Positions 1-7,835 of a stretch of 39,884 nucleotides of DNA are shown one piece after another. The translations under genes were made by a program, and so were the position numbers. Positions within the stretch are counted from its first letter, which is position 1; each line of letters begins with the position of its first letter. The DNA is from Acidobacteriota bacterium (GTDB lineage: Bacteria; Acidobacteriota; Vicinamibacteria; Vicinamibacterales; UBA2999): contig JABFSA010000094.1 in the NCBI GenBank assembly GCA_013140775.1, positions 1 to 39,884 on the forward strand, given 5' to 3'. The notes below the pieces were generated by a model. That model was not told the origin of the DNA. It made no database searches and saw nothing but the letters and a program-made list of their open reading frames with translations.

Positions 1-1
1 C

Positions 2-136
2 ACGACGGGTGACTGGTGGACCGATGAGACCTGGGATCGTGACGAGTGGGATGTGACCTTGATCGATGGCGTCGCGGATCGCGTATTTCGTGACCGCCGT
101 ACAGATGCCTGGTTTGTCGAGGGCGTTGTTGATTGA
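2..136 (+). CDS. imuB: C-terminal end of ImuB-like Y-family DNA polymerase homologue (partial)
   Basis: The frame starting at base 2 is open from the window edge to a TGA at 134-136 and encodes 44 residues. They contain GDWWTDETWDRDEWDV and end WFVEGVVD, which looks like the C-terminal DUF6504-type tail of ImuB proteins. ImuB is a catalytically inactive Y-family polymerase relative that links the beta clamp, ImuA and DnaE2 in the SOS mutasome. Only the tail is inside the window, so the polymerase core cannot be assessed. The next gene on the same strand is dnaE2, 60 bp downstream, which is the classical imuA-imuB-dnaE2 order and supports the call. The gap between them is filled by a short tandem repeat. 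Confidence 0.8.
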   Translation, partial: TTGDWWTDETWDRDEWDVTLIDGVADRVFRDRRTDAWFVEGVVD

Positions 137-140
137 TGGG

Positions 141-194
141 CTACCGGCTACCTACCAGCTACCTACTACCGGCTACCAGCTACCAGCTACCCAC
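141..194. repeat. Tandem CTACCAGCTAC/CTACCGGCTAC repeat between imuB and dnaE2
   Basis: About five imperfect copies of an 8-11 bp unit (CTACCGGCTAC, CTACCAGCTAC, CTACTACCGGCTAC) fill nearly the whole gap between the imuB stop and the dnaE2 GTG start. No purine-rich ribosome binding site is left in front of dnaE2, so dnaE2 translation may depend on coupling or on the repeat RNA. This family is distinct from the heptanucleotide repeat found inside dnaE2. Confidence 0.8.
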
Positions 195-196
195 CC

Positions 197-3100
197 GTGT
201 ACATCGAACTGCATTGCGCATCCGCGTTCAGTTTTCTTCAGGGCGCATCACTCCCCGAAACGCTCATCGAGCGTGCCGCCACGCTCGGTTATCCCGCGTT
301 GGCGCTGCTCGATGCCGATGGCGTGTATGGGGCTCCGCGATTCCATAAGGCAGCCTGCAAGGCCGGCCTGAAAGCCATCATCGGCGCTGAATTGACGATC
401 GCGCCGTTTCAAAACCCTGCGCTCACCGCCACCCGCCAGCGATCCCGATCCAGCAGCAGTCCCCGAGCCCCGAATCCCGAATCCCGAGTCTACGGTCCCA
501 CGTGGCAGCTTCCGGTGCTCGTCGAATCCCAGGAGGGGTATCGCAATCTCTGTCGTCTCGTCACGCGGATGAAGATGCGCACCGTAGGTGACGAGCGTGC
601 CGAGGCACATGCACGACGGGAACGAAAAGGCGGCGCGTTGTTCCTCGAAGATCTCGAGGGCTGGACGACCGGCCTCGTCGCGCTTGGCGGCCGACGGCTT
701 CTCGACGCTCAGTACTACGGCGTGGGCGGTCTTCTGGATCGCCTGGTCGGCCTTTTCGGTCGCCGCAACGTGTATGTCGAGTTGCACCGCCATTTGCTCC
801 GAGACGACGAGCCGGAGAACGTGGCGCTCGAGTCGCTCGCGCGTGCGTTTCGTGTGCCGGTCGTGGCCACCAACGGCGTCCGCTTCGCCGAGCCTGCTGA
901 ACGTCCGCTGTTCGACGTCCTCACCTGCATTCGCCATCGCACCTCTCTTGATGCGGCAGGACGACGACTGGCGCGGAATGCCGAGCGTTATTTGAAACCA
1001 CCTGAGGTGATGGCACGGCTCTTCGCGGATCGGCCGGAAGCGCTCATGGGCGCCGAGGCGCTGGCTGAGCGTCTCGAATACACGATGGCCGATCTCGGAT
1101 ATCGGTTTCCGAAATACCCGGTCCCTGACGGCGAGACCGAGATGGCGTTCCTGCGGCAGATTACCGACGTTGGCGCGCGCGAACGGTATCGCCCGTATCA
1201 CGACAAGGCCCGCGCGCAGATGACACGCGAGCTCGACCTCATCGAGAAGCTGCAGCTGGCCGGGTACTTCCTGATCGTCTGGGACATCGTCAATTACGCA
1301 CGGCAGCAGGACATCCTCGTGCAGGGACGCGGATCGGCGGCCAACAGCGCCGTCTGTTACAGCCTGGGGATCACGGCCGTCGATCCCATTGCGATGGACC
1401 TGCTCTTCGAGCGGTTCCTGTCGGAAGAACGCGGCGAGTGGCCGGATATCGACCTCGACCTGCCGAGCGGCGACCGTCGTGAGCGTGTCATCCAGCACGT
1501 CTACGAGAAATACGGTCGGCTGGGCGCGGCCATGACCGCCAATGTCATCACCTATCGAGGCCGCAGCGCCGCGCGCGATGTCGGGATGGCGCTGTCGCTC
1601 GATGCCGGTGAGATCGACCGGCTGGCCAAGGCGATGAACAACTTCGAGTTCATCGATTCGCACGAAACCTTTGAGCGCAACCTGCGATCCGTGGGCGTGT
1701 CGCCGGACGGACCGCGCATGCGGATCTTCGCGGACCTGTGGCAGCGGATACAGGACCTGCCGCGCCATCTCGGCCAGCATTCCGGGGGCATGGTGATCTG
1801 CCAGGGTGCACTCGATACGGTGGTGCCTCTCGAGCCGGCGTCCATGCCCGGCCGCGTGGTCGTGCAGTGGGACAAAGACGACTGCGCCGACATGGGCATC
1901 GTCAAGGTGGACCTGCTGGGGCTCGGCATGATGGCCGTCCTGCAGGACGCGATTCAGATGGTGAATTCAACCGAGCCCCGAGCCCCGAGCCCCGAGTCCC
2001 GAGGTCGTTTCGATCTGGCCCATATTCCCCCGGACGATCCCGCTGTCTATGACCTGTTGCAGCGGGCTGACACGGTGGGGGTGTTTCAGGTGGAGTCGCG
2101 CGCGCAGATGGCAACCTTGCCGCGTCTCAAGCCCAAACGGTTCTACGACCTGGTCGTGCAGGTGGCGATCATCAGGCCTGGGCCGATCGTCGGCCAGATG
2201 GTGCACCCCTATCTCAATCGACGAGCAGGACGGGAAGAGGTGGTGCCACTCCATCCTTCGCTCGAGCCGGTGCTCAGGCGCACGCTGGGCGTGCCGCTGT
2301 TTCAAGAGCAGTTGCTGCGCATTGCGATGGTCGCCGCCGGGTTTACCGGAGGTCAGGCCGAAGAACTGCGCCGCGCCATGGGCTTCAAGCGATCCGAGAA
2401 GCGCATGCGGCAGATCGAAGTCGAACTGCGCGAGGGCATGGCTCGTAACGGCATCACCGGCGAGACGGCCGACCGCATCATCGGCTCCATCACCTCGTTT
2501 GCCCTCTACGGTTTCCCCGAATCACACGCCGCCAGCTTCGCGCTGCTGGCTTATGCGAGCGCATTCCTCAAGGTGCATTACCCGGCGGCGTTCTATACGG
2601 CCCTCCTCAACAACCAGCCGATGGGGTTCTACCACCCGGCGTCGCTCGTCAAGGACGCGCAGCGCCACGGTGTGCGGTTCCTCTCGATCGACGTGCAGCA
2701 ATCCGACTGGCTGTGTCGTGTCGAAGAGGACGGCGCGATTCGTCTTGGGCTCATGTACGTGAACGGCTTGCGGAAAGACGTGGGAGTAACCATGACAGCA
2801 TTCAACACATCCAGGGCGCCGGCGCCGCCGGTGCTCTGCGTCAAATGCGGTTCGGATGATGAGTCGATGATTGAAGTGGTGAAGGACTCGGGACTCGAAT
2901 TGCCCCGAACCCCGAATCCCGATCGAATCCCGAACCCCGAATCCCGAATCCCGACTTCTGACCGAGTCCAGAGCCCCGAGCCCCGAGTCCCGACACGTAC
3001 GTATTTCTGCAATACCTGCGCGCATGAATGGACGGTGCCGTTGCCTCAGCCGGAACGATTCACGTCGATCGAGGACATGACCCGTCGCACGGGACTTCGT

Positions 3101-3745
3101 CGTGACGAGTTGACGACACTCGCGGAGATCGGGGCGCTGAACGCGTTCACGAATGAACGTCGCAGCGCGCTCTGGCAAATCGAACGCGTCGTTCGCCCGG
3201 CGGGGGAGCTGTTCGAGGAGTCAGAACTCGGGGCTCGGCCCCGAGAGCCAAAAGCCCAAAGCCGAGAGCCCAGCTCCCTCGAGCCCCGAGCCCCGAGTCC
3301 CGAATCCCAAGAGGAGAGCCCACTTCGTCCAATGGATCCGAACGAACGGCTTCGCGCCGACTATGCCGGCACGGGGCTCACCATCGGTCCACACCCGATG
3401 GCGCTGCGTCGGGATGACATGGCCTTGCGCGGCGTCATGCGGGCCGTTGATTTGCTGCAGACACGGGATGGCCGGCGCGTGCGTGTGGCCGGCATGGTCA
3501 TCACGCGACAGCGCCCGGGCACGGCCAAGGGATTCGTGTTTCTCACGCTCGAGGACGAGACCGGGATCTCGAACATTATCGTGCGTCCCGATCTCTTCGA
3601 CCGCGAACGCATGACCGTCGTTCGCCAGCCCTTCCTGCTCGTTGAAGGAGTCCTGCAGCATCAGGATGGCGTGCGGTCGATACAGGCGGAGCGGCTGCAC
3701 GGGATCGATGGCGCCGCGTCGGTCGAGGCACACGACTTCTACTGA
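197..3745 (+). CDS. dnaE2: Error-prone DNA polymerase DnaE2 with repeat-encoded insertions
   Basis: This is the catalytic polymerase of the ImuA/ImuB/DnaE2 translesion (SOS mutagenesis) complex. The start is GTG at 197, giving MYIELHCASAFSFLQGAS, the typical DnaE2 N-terminus of the PHP domain. The C-family catalytic motif PDIDLDLPSGDRRERV is at about residues 416-431 (Asp417, Asp419). VGVFQVESRAQM and FPESHAASFALLAYASAFLK are also family signatures. A helix-hairpin-helix region (RFTSIEDMTRRTGL) and a C-terminal OB fold (RVRVAGMVITRQRPGTAKG) follow. At 1182 residues it is about 100 longer than usual. The excess is four proline-rich segments encoded by heptanucleotide repeats (near residues 89-98, 592-603, 898-933, 1010-1038) plus a CxxC...CxxC segment (Cys881, 884, 938, 941). 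All inserts keep the frame and no catalytic motif is hit, so the enzyme is probably active. It lies downstream of imuB. Confidence 0.95.
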   Translation: MYIELHCASAFSFLQGASLPETLIERAATLGYPALALLDADGVYGAPRFHKAACKAGLKAIIGAELTIAPFQNPALTATRQRSRSSSSPRAPNPESRVYGPTWQLPVLVESQEGYRNLCRLVTRMKMRTVGDERAEAHARRERKGGALFLEDLEGWTTGLVALGGRRLLDAQYYGVGGLLDRLVGLFGRRNVYVELHRHLLRDDEPENVALESLARAFRVPVVATNGVRFAEPAERPLFDVLTCIRHRTSLDAAGRRLARNAERYLKPPEVMARLFADRPEALMGAEALAERLEYTMADLGYRFPKYPVPDGETEMAFLRQITDVGARERYRPYHDKARAQMTRELDLIEKLQLAGYFLIVWDIVNYARQQDILVQGRGSAANSAVCYSLGITAVDPIAMDLLFERFLSEERGEWPDIDLDLPSGDRRERVIQHVYEKYGRLGAAMTANVITYRGRSAARDVGMALSLDAGEIDRLAKAMNNFEFIDSHETFERNLRSVGVSPDGPRMRIFADLWQRIQDLPRHLGQHSGGMVICQGALDTVVPLEPASMPGRVVVQWDKDDCADMGIVKVDLLGLGMMAVLQDAIQMVNSTEPRAPSPESRGRFDLAHIPPDDPAVYDLLQRADTVGVFQVESRAQMATLPRLKPKRFYDLVVQVAIIRPGPIVGQMVHPYLNRRAGREEVVPLHPSLEPVLRRTLGVPLFQEQLLRIAMVAAGFTGGQAEELRRAMGFKRSEKRMRQIEVELREGMARNGITGETADRIIGSITSFALYGFPESHAASFALLAYASAFLKVHYPAAFYTALLNNQPMGFYHPASLVKDAQRHGVRFLSIDVQQSDWLCRVEEDGAIRLGLMYVNGLRKDVGVTMTAFNTSRAPAPPVLCVKCGSDDESMIEVVKDSGLELPRTPNPDRIPNPESRIPTSDRVQSPEPRVPTRTYFCNTCAHEWTVPLPQPERFTSIEDMTRRTGLRRDELTTLAEIGALNAFTNERRSALWQIERVVRPAGELFEESELGARPREPKAQSREPSSLEPRAPSPESQEESPLRPMDPNERLRADYAGTGLTIGPHPMALRRDDMALRGVMRAVDLLQTRDGRRVRVAGMVITRQRPGTAKGFVFLTLEDETGISNIIVRPDLFDRERMTVVRQPFLLVEGVLQHQDGVRSIQAERLHGIDGAASVEAHDFY
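461..490. repeat. Heptanucleotide repeat copy 1 inside dnaE2 (PHP region)
   Basis: CCCCGAG/CCCCGAA/TCCCGAA/TCCCGAG units in tandem. They are translated in frame as a PRAPNPESR-type peptide at about residues 89-98, in a loop of the PHP domain between FQNPALTA and WQLPVLVESQEGY. Confidence 0.9.
1972..2003. repeat. Heptanucleotide repeat copy 2 inside dnaE2
   Basis: Four GAGCCCC/GAGTCCC units give EPRAPSPESR at about residues 592-603. They lie between the helix ending AIQMVNST and the segment FDLAHIPPDDPAVYD, where other DnaE2 proteins have a short linker. Confidence 0.9.
2885..2993. repeat. Heptanucleotide repeat copy 3 inside dnaE2, splitting a CxxC pair
   Basis: About 109 bp of degenerate CCCCGAA/TCCCGAA/TCCCGAG units, the longest copy in the window. 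It is translated as a Pro/Arg/Ser-rich segment at about residues 898-933, exactly between the two CxxC motifs Cys881/884 and Cys938/941. A short reverse-oriented piece (GGACTCGGGACTCGAA) precedes the main array, so the ends could pair. Confidence 0.9.
3225..3309. repeat. Composite repeat copy 4 inside dnaE2, before the OB fold
   Basis: This copy is composite: CTCGGGGCTCGG/CCCCGAG can form a hairpin, followed by a second unit type (GAGAGCCAAAAGCCCAAAGCC) and then the standard GAGCCCCGAGTCCCGAATCCC array. It is translated in frame at about residues 1010-1038, in the linker between the HhH region and the OB-fold domain. Confidence 0.85.
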
Positions 3746-3799
3746 ACGCGCGCCGCACAGCCGATCACGTGTGGCCCGGCCTTTCAGCCGGCCTGCGGT

Positions 3800-3805
3800 T
3801 AGAAT
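3800..3805 (+). promoter_or_regulatory. -10 box TAGAAT, 7 nt before the start codon
   Basis: TAGAAT ends 7 nt before the ATG at 3813. Transcription would begin at or next to the start codon, giving a leaderless mRNA. No -35 consensus is obvious. The spacing matches eight other genes in this window. Confidence 0.55.
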
Positions 3806-3812
3806 GTGCCCG

Positions 3813-5621
3813 ATGAACCGCAACATGCGCGCGTGGCCTGCACTGCTGGCGATTGTGCTCAGCGCGGCCGTCCTGGTGCAGGGGGCCGCTGAACCGTCCA
3901 GCAGCCAGGGGCCCGCCAATCAGACAGGCGGGGCTCCATTCCCGCCCGTCACCGACGCCATGCTCGAGGCGCCTGATGACGGCGACTGGCTGATGTGGCG
4001 CCGCACGCTCAACGGGTGGGGCTACAGCCCGCTCTCTGACATCAACCGGGGAAATGTCGGCGCGCTGAAGCTCGCATGGAAGCACGAGATGGCTTCGACC
4101 GGCATCCAGGAAGCGACGCCGCTGGTGTACCGAGGCACGATGTTTCTTCCTAACCCCTCGGACGTCACGCAGGCGCTCGATGCCGCGACGGGCAGGCGTC
4201 TCTGGGAGCATCGCCGCGTCGTCCCCGCCGACCTGAGTACCTACCTCTCCGGCGCGCCCCTCAAGAACCGCAACCTGGCGATCTACGGTGACAGCATCAT
4301 CGATCTCGGCGTGGACGACTTCGTCTACGCGCTCGATGCGCGGACGGGCGAGCCACGATGGGAGACTCGTATTCAGGACTACCGTCAGCTTCCGGCCATT
4401 CAGGGCTCGGGACCGATCGTTGCGAGGGGCAAGATTTTTTCCGGCCGTGCCTGCGACTACCGCTACAGCGGCGAGGGCTGCGCCGTGACCGCGCACGACG
4501 CCCGAACCGGGCGAGAGCTCTGGCGGTTTTTCACGATTCCCAAGCCGGGTGAACCGGGCGATGAGTCGTGGGGTGGTGTTCCGTACGAGCGTCGCCGCCA
4601 CGTCGGCGCCTGGATGCCCCCGAGCTACGATCCTGCCCTGAACCTGGTGTACATCGGCACGTCGGTGACGTCGCCCGCGCCGAAGTTTCTGCTGGGTGGC
4701 AACGACAAGCAGCACCTCTACCACAACAGCACGCTCGCAATAGACGCCGATACGGGGAAGCTGCGGTGGCACTACCAGCACGTTGTCGATCACTGGGACC
4801 TGGACCATCCCTTCGAGCGCATCCTCGTAGACACCGCTGTTGCACCCGATCCGCGCGAAGTCGCGTGGATCAATCCCCGCGTGTCGCCCGGCGAGCGCCG
4901 GAGCGTCGTGACCGGGATTCCCGGCAAGACCGGCATCGTCTACACGCTCGATCGGCGTACGGGCGAGTTTCTCTGGGCGCGGCCCACCAACTTCCAGAAC
5001 GTCGTGAGCCGCATCGACGGCGCGACGGGCGCCGCCGTGGTCAATCCGCAGTCGCTCTTCACGCGCGCCAACGAGGAGCGTTTCATCTGTCCGAATACCA
5101 ACGGCGGGAAGAACTGGCCCGCGGGCGCCTACAGTCCGCTGAAGAACGCCATCTTCATGCCGGTCCAGAACACCTGCGCTATTGAGTCGGTGACCGCCGA
5201 CGCGGTCCCGCCGGCAGGCGCGCCAACGGCGTACATGATTCGCTTCGAGCAGCAGCAGTTGCCGCCTGGAGTCAGCCACGTGGGGACGATCCACGCCGTC
5301 TCCGTCGAGACCGGCAGGACACTCTGGAAGTTCGATAACCCCGCTGGCGTGCTGTCGCTGATGACGACCGGTGGCGGGCTGGTCTTCGGCGGGGACGTCA
5401 GCGGCAACTTCCGCGCCTTCGATCAGGACACCGGAAAGGTCCTGTGGACGACGAACCTGGGCTCAGCCGTGAACGGGTTTCCTGTCTCGTACAGGGCGAA
5501 CGGCCGGCAGTACGTCGCGGTGAGCACGGGCACGTCGCTCGTCAGCGCGGGCGTCGGCCGCCTCGGCGGCGAGCGGCTGGAGAGAAACGCCAACACCCTG
5601 TACGTCTTCGCCCTTCCGTAA
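3813..5621 (+). CDS. Exported PQQ-dependent dehydrogenase (quinoprotein beta-propeller)
   Basis: The product is 602 residues from the ATG at 3813, chosen because a signal peptide follows directly (MRAWPALLAIVLSAAVLVQG) and a -10 box ends 7 nt upstream. It is a PQQ-binding eight-bladed propeller of the quinoprotein alcohol/glucose dehydrogenase type. Repeated propeller strands are seen, such as ALDAATGRRLWEH, ALDARTGEPRWETR, AHDARTGRELWRF and AIDADTGKLRWHYQ. VVDHWDLDHPFE fits the catalytic Asp region (D-x-W-D) of the family. There is no CxxCH, so the protein lacks its own cytochrome domain and must pass electrons to a separate acceptor. The substrate cannot be read from sequence. The next gene, 26 bp downstream, is another PQQ-type sugar dehydrogenase, so the pair is probably co-transcribed. 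Confidence 0.88.
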   Translation: MNRNMRAWPALLAIVLSAAVLVQGAAEPSSSQGPANQTGGAPFPPVTDAMLEAPDDGDWLMWRRTLNGWGYSPLSDINRGNVGALKLAWKHEMASTGIQEATPLVYRGTMFLPNPSDVTQALDAATGRRLWEHRRVVPADLSTYLSGAPLKNRNLAIYGDSIIDLGVDDFVYALDARTGEPRWETRIQDYRQLPAIQGSGPIVARGKIFSGRACDYRYSGEGCAVTAHDARTGRELWRFFTIPKPGEPGDESWGGVPYERRRHVGAWMPPSYDPALNLVYIGTSVTSPAPKFLLGGNDKQHLYHNSTLAIDADTGKLRWHYQHVVDHWDLDHPFERILVDTAVAPDPREVAWINPRVSPGERRSVVTGIPGKTGIVYTLDRRTGEFLWARPTNFQNVVSRIDGATGAAVVNPQSLFTRANEERFICPNTNGGKNWPAGAYSPLKNAIFMPVQNTCAIESVTADAVPPAGAPTAYMIRFEQQQLPPGVSHVGTIHAVSVETGRTLWKFDNPAGVLSLMTTGGGLVFGGDVSGNFRAFDQDTGKVLWTTNLGSAVNGFPVSYRANGRQYVAVSTGTSLVSAGVGRLGGERLERNANTLYVFALP

Positions 5622-5647
5622 CTGCCCCCTCACGAGGTGACTCGACC

Positions 5648-6940
5648 ATGTTTGCAGCCCTTCGCCCCATTGCCTGGCGTCTGCTGATCGTGGCCTGTGC
5701 GTGTGCTGCGCACGGAGTCGGCGCAGCGCAGCAGAAGGTTCCCTTCGACGGTGGCTTGCCGATCGCGCCGTCGGGATTCGAACCGGGCCGGATACCAGCG
5801 GGTCCGATCGAGTACGACACCGCCGAGGTGATGCGGATTCGCGTCGTGCCCGTCGCTCGCGGACTCGTGAATCCGTGGGGTCTGGTCTTCGTTCCTCAAC
5901 CAGCGAACGCCTCCGGGACAAGCGTGATGCTCGTGACCGAGAAGGACGGGCGACTCCGACTGATCCGGAACGGAGTACTCGATCCGAGGCCCATTCCTGG
6001 TGCTCCGACGGTGCGCGTGCAAGGCCGTTCCGGCCTCATGGACGTCGTGCTGCATCCCCAATTCACCGCCAATCGCTGGATCTATTTCACGTACCTGAAA
6101 CCTGTCGGTGCCGGCAGGGAGGCCGTGTTGACGGTGGCCCGCGGACGCTTCGACGGAGCCGCGATCTCTGAGCTGAAGGACATCTTCAGTTGCGGGCCCG
6201 GCGTGAGCGGCCCGTCGCGGCTCGCCTGGGGACGGGACGGTACGCTCTACGTGACGACACCGAGCGCCGGAGACGGCAGCAGTTCGCAGGATCCCAACAG
6301 TTATTCCGGCAAGGTGCTTCGCCTGAATGCCGACGGCTCGGTGCCGGCGGACAATCCGTTCGTGGGGCGTGCTGGCCACAAGCCCGAGGTCTACTCATTC
6401 GGTCACCGTAACTCGCTGGGGCTCGCCATCCATCCTGCGACCGGCGCTGTCTGGCAGAACGAAATGGGACCGAACGGCGGCGACGAGATCAACATCCTCA
6501 AACCGGGCGCCAACTACGGCTGGCCGCTCGTGAGCCTCGGCCGTGCCTACACAGGACCGTGGCAGTCGCCGACGTTCTCGAAGGAAGGCTTCGAGTCGCC
6601 GCTCGTGTACTGGATGCCGTCGATTTCGCTGTCCGGCATGACGTTCTATACGGGCAGCAAGCTCCCGAAGTGGAAAGGAGACATCTTCGTGGGAGGCCAA
6701 CGCACCGGTGAGATCCCCGGCACCGGTCGCCTCGATCGGATTCTCGTCAACGAGAACCTTGAAGAGCTGCGGCGCGAGTCGCTGCTCGTCCCGCTGGGGA
6801 TGCGCATCCGCGGCGTGCACCAGGGGCCTGACGAGCTGCTGTATGTCGTCGTCGATCACGACACCGATGGCGGAATTCTCCGAATAGAGCCGTCGGCGAC
6901 GCAGCAGGTGCCCTCAACGTATCCGACGCGACCTCGCTGA
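5648..6940 (+). CDS. Exported PQQ-dependent aldose/sorbosone dehydrogenase-like protein
   Basis: A 430-residue protein starting at ATG 5648, preceded by GAGGTGA as ribosome binding site and followed by a signal peptide (LLIVACACAAHGVGA). It belongs to the glucose/sorbosone dehydrogenase (soluble aldose dehydrogenase) six-bladed propeller family. VARGLVNPWGLVFVP, GRSGLMDVVLHPQF, SFGHRNSLGLAIHP, NEMGPNGGDEINILKPGANY followed by GWP, and VHQGPDELLYVVVD are all typical. In this family PQQ and calcium sit in the centre of the propeller and periplasmic aldoses are oxidised. The protein follows the other quinoprotein closely, suggesting a periplasmic sugar or alcohol oxidation pair. No PQQ synthesis genes are in the window. 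Confidence 0.88.
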   Translation: MFAALRPIAWRLLIVACACAAHGVGAAQQKVPFDGGLPIAPSGFEPGRIPAGPIEYDTAEVMRIRVVPVARGLVNPWGLVFVPQPANASGTSVMLVTEKDGRLRLIRNGVLDPRPIPGAPTVRVQGRSGLMDVVLHPQFTANRWIYFTYLKPVGAGREAVLTVARGRFDGAAISELKDIFSCGPGVSGPSRLAWGRDGTLYVTTPSAGDGSSSQDPNSYSGKVLRLNADGSVPADNPFVGRAGHKPEVYSFGHRNSLGLAIHPATGAVWQNEMGPNGGDEINILKPGANYGWPLVSLGRAYTGPWQSPTFSKEGFESPLVYWMPSISLSGMTFYTGSKLPKWKGDIFVGGQRTGEIPGTGRLDRILVNENLEELRRESLLVPLGMRIRGVHQGPDELLYVVVDHDTDGGILRIEPSATQQVPSTYPTRPR

Positions 6941-6971
6941 GGCCGCGCACCTCCGAGAGACGCTCGGCGAG

Positions 6972-7715
6972 CTATCGTGCGGGCGCGGCGGAACCAGATG
7001 CCGACGGGACCACCGCAACAGGGACGCTGCCGTCCGGCACGACGTGTGGCGGCACTGCATAGACACCCATGCCGTGGTACGCGTTCGAATAGACGATGTT
7101 CTCGTAACGGATGCCGGTGCCGTCCTTGTCGATCCAGCCAAGCGACTGCTGGAACAGCCCCGGCTCCGGTGAACCCCTGGGCACCGTGCCTTCAACGATG
7201 TACAGCTTGTGCCGGTGCATCGCGACGTACGCATACGTGCGCGATTGGTCAGCGGTGTTGGTCAGATGGATGACATGACCTTCGACCATATCCTGCCAGT
7301 CCCACGCCAGCTCCGTCATGGTGGCGTTGCGATTCAGCAGCTTCTCCGTGGCGAAGAGCAGCGCGCCACGTTCGTCATGCCGCGAGTAGCCGGGGCCAAG
7401 CGCCGGGGGCGCGTTGGCGCGGCAGTTGGCGTTTCCAGGGGGACAGCTCTTCGCACGCTCGATGCCGAGCTGCTCGATCCCGCTGTAATCGACCACGGTG
7501 ATCGAATAGCGTTCGCTTCCTCTGTCGGCGCTGTAGACGCGCGCGGGCAGCACGAAGTCGAGCTGCGACCGCCACGTAGTCTGCACCACCCGTGGCTGGC
7601 CCGGGAAGTTGATCGTGAAACCATCCTGAACGGTGGTGAAGGGCGCCCACTCCTGGGCGGTCGCGGAATCCGACCACGCGAGCGTCAACAGGACGAGAGC
7701 TGCGGTGATGCGCAT
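6972..7715 (-). CDS. Exported protein of unknown function
   Basis: The start at 7715 is set by a strong ribosome binding site (AAGGAGGATCG) and an immediate signal peptide (MRITAALVLLTLAWSDSATAQ), giving 247 residues. The mature part begins EWAPFTTVQDGFTINFPGQP, a pattern I associate with a widespread conserved exported family of unknown function, predicted to be beta-rich. Two cysteines (SCPPGNANC) could form a small disulfide loop. No catalytic motif is recognised. It is divergent from the GlcG-like gene, with 120 bp between them that hold a palindromic repeat. Confidence 0.7.
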   Translation of the reverse strand: MRITAALVLLTLAWSDSATAQEWAPFTTVQDGFTINFPGQPRVVQTTWRSQLDFVLPARVYSADRGSERYSITVVDYSGIEQLGIERAKSCPPGNANCRANAPPALGPGYSRHDERGALLFATEKLLNRNATMTELAWDWQDMVEGHVIHLTNTADQSRTYAYVAMHRHKLYIVEGTVPRGSPEPGLFQQSLGWIDKDGTGIRYENIVYSNAYHGMGVYAVPPHVVPDGSVPVAVVPSASGSAAPAR

Positions 7716-7797
7716 GACGCGATCCTCCTTGGAATGTGGCGAATAGTGCCAGAAATCCACGCGCCTTGCCACGTTGCGGAGCGCGTGCCAGTATTAC

Positions 7798-7825
7798 GTC
7801 CGCCTTCGCCAAGGCTACGGCGGAC
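7798..7825. repeat. Palindromic interspersed element GTCCGCC...GGCGGAC
   Basis: A 28-bp element with 7-bp inverted ends, GTCCGCC and GGCGGAC, around TTCGCCAAGGCTAC. It lies between a TATTAC -10-like box (7792-7797) and the AGGAGG ribosome binding site (7826-7831) of the GlcG-like gene, so it would form the 5' leader hairpin of that mRNA. Translated in one frame it reads VRLRQGYGGQ, a peptide I recall as recurrent in unrelated translated proteins of soil bacteria, which fits a dispersed repeat. Confidence 0.75.
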
Positions 7826-7835
7826 AGGAGGTTGC

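Noticed and set aside
248..1780. Long minus-strand open frame of 510 codons opposite dnaE2
   Set aside because: It lies wholly antisense to the well-supported dnaE2 gene, encodes no recognisable motif and has the composition expected of the reverse strand of GC-rich coding DNA.
2885..2993. Possible CRISPR array or minisatellite in dnaE2
   Set aside because: Units are 7 bp, contiguous and without unique spacers, so it is not CRISPR. It is better described as an interspersed heptanucleotide repeat.
3765..5294. Long minus-strand open frame of 509 codons opposite the first quinoprotein gene
   Set aside because: It is the antisense shadow of a clear PQQ-propeller gene with signal peptide and repeated propeller motifs; no start signal or family was seen.
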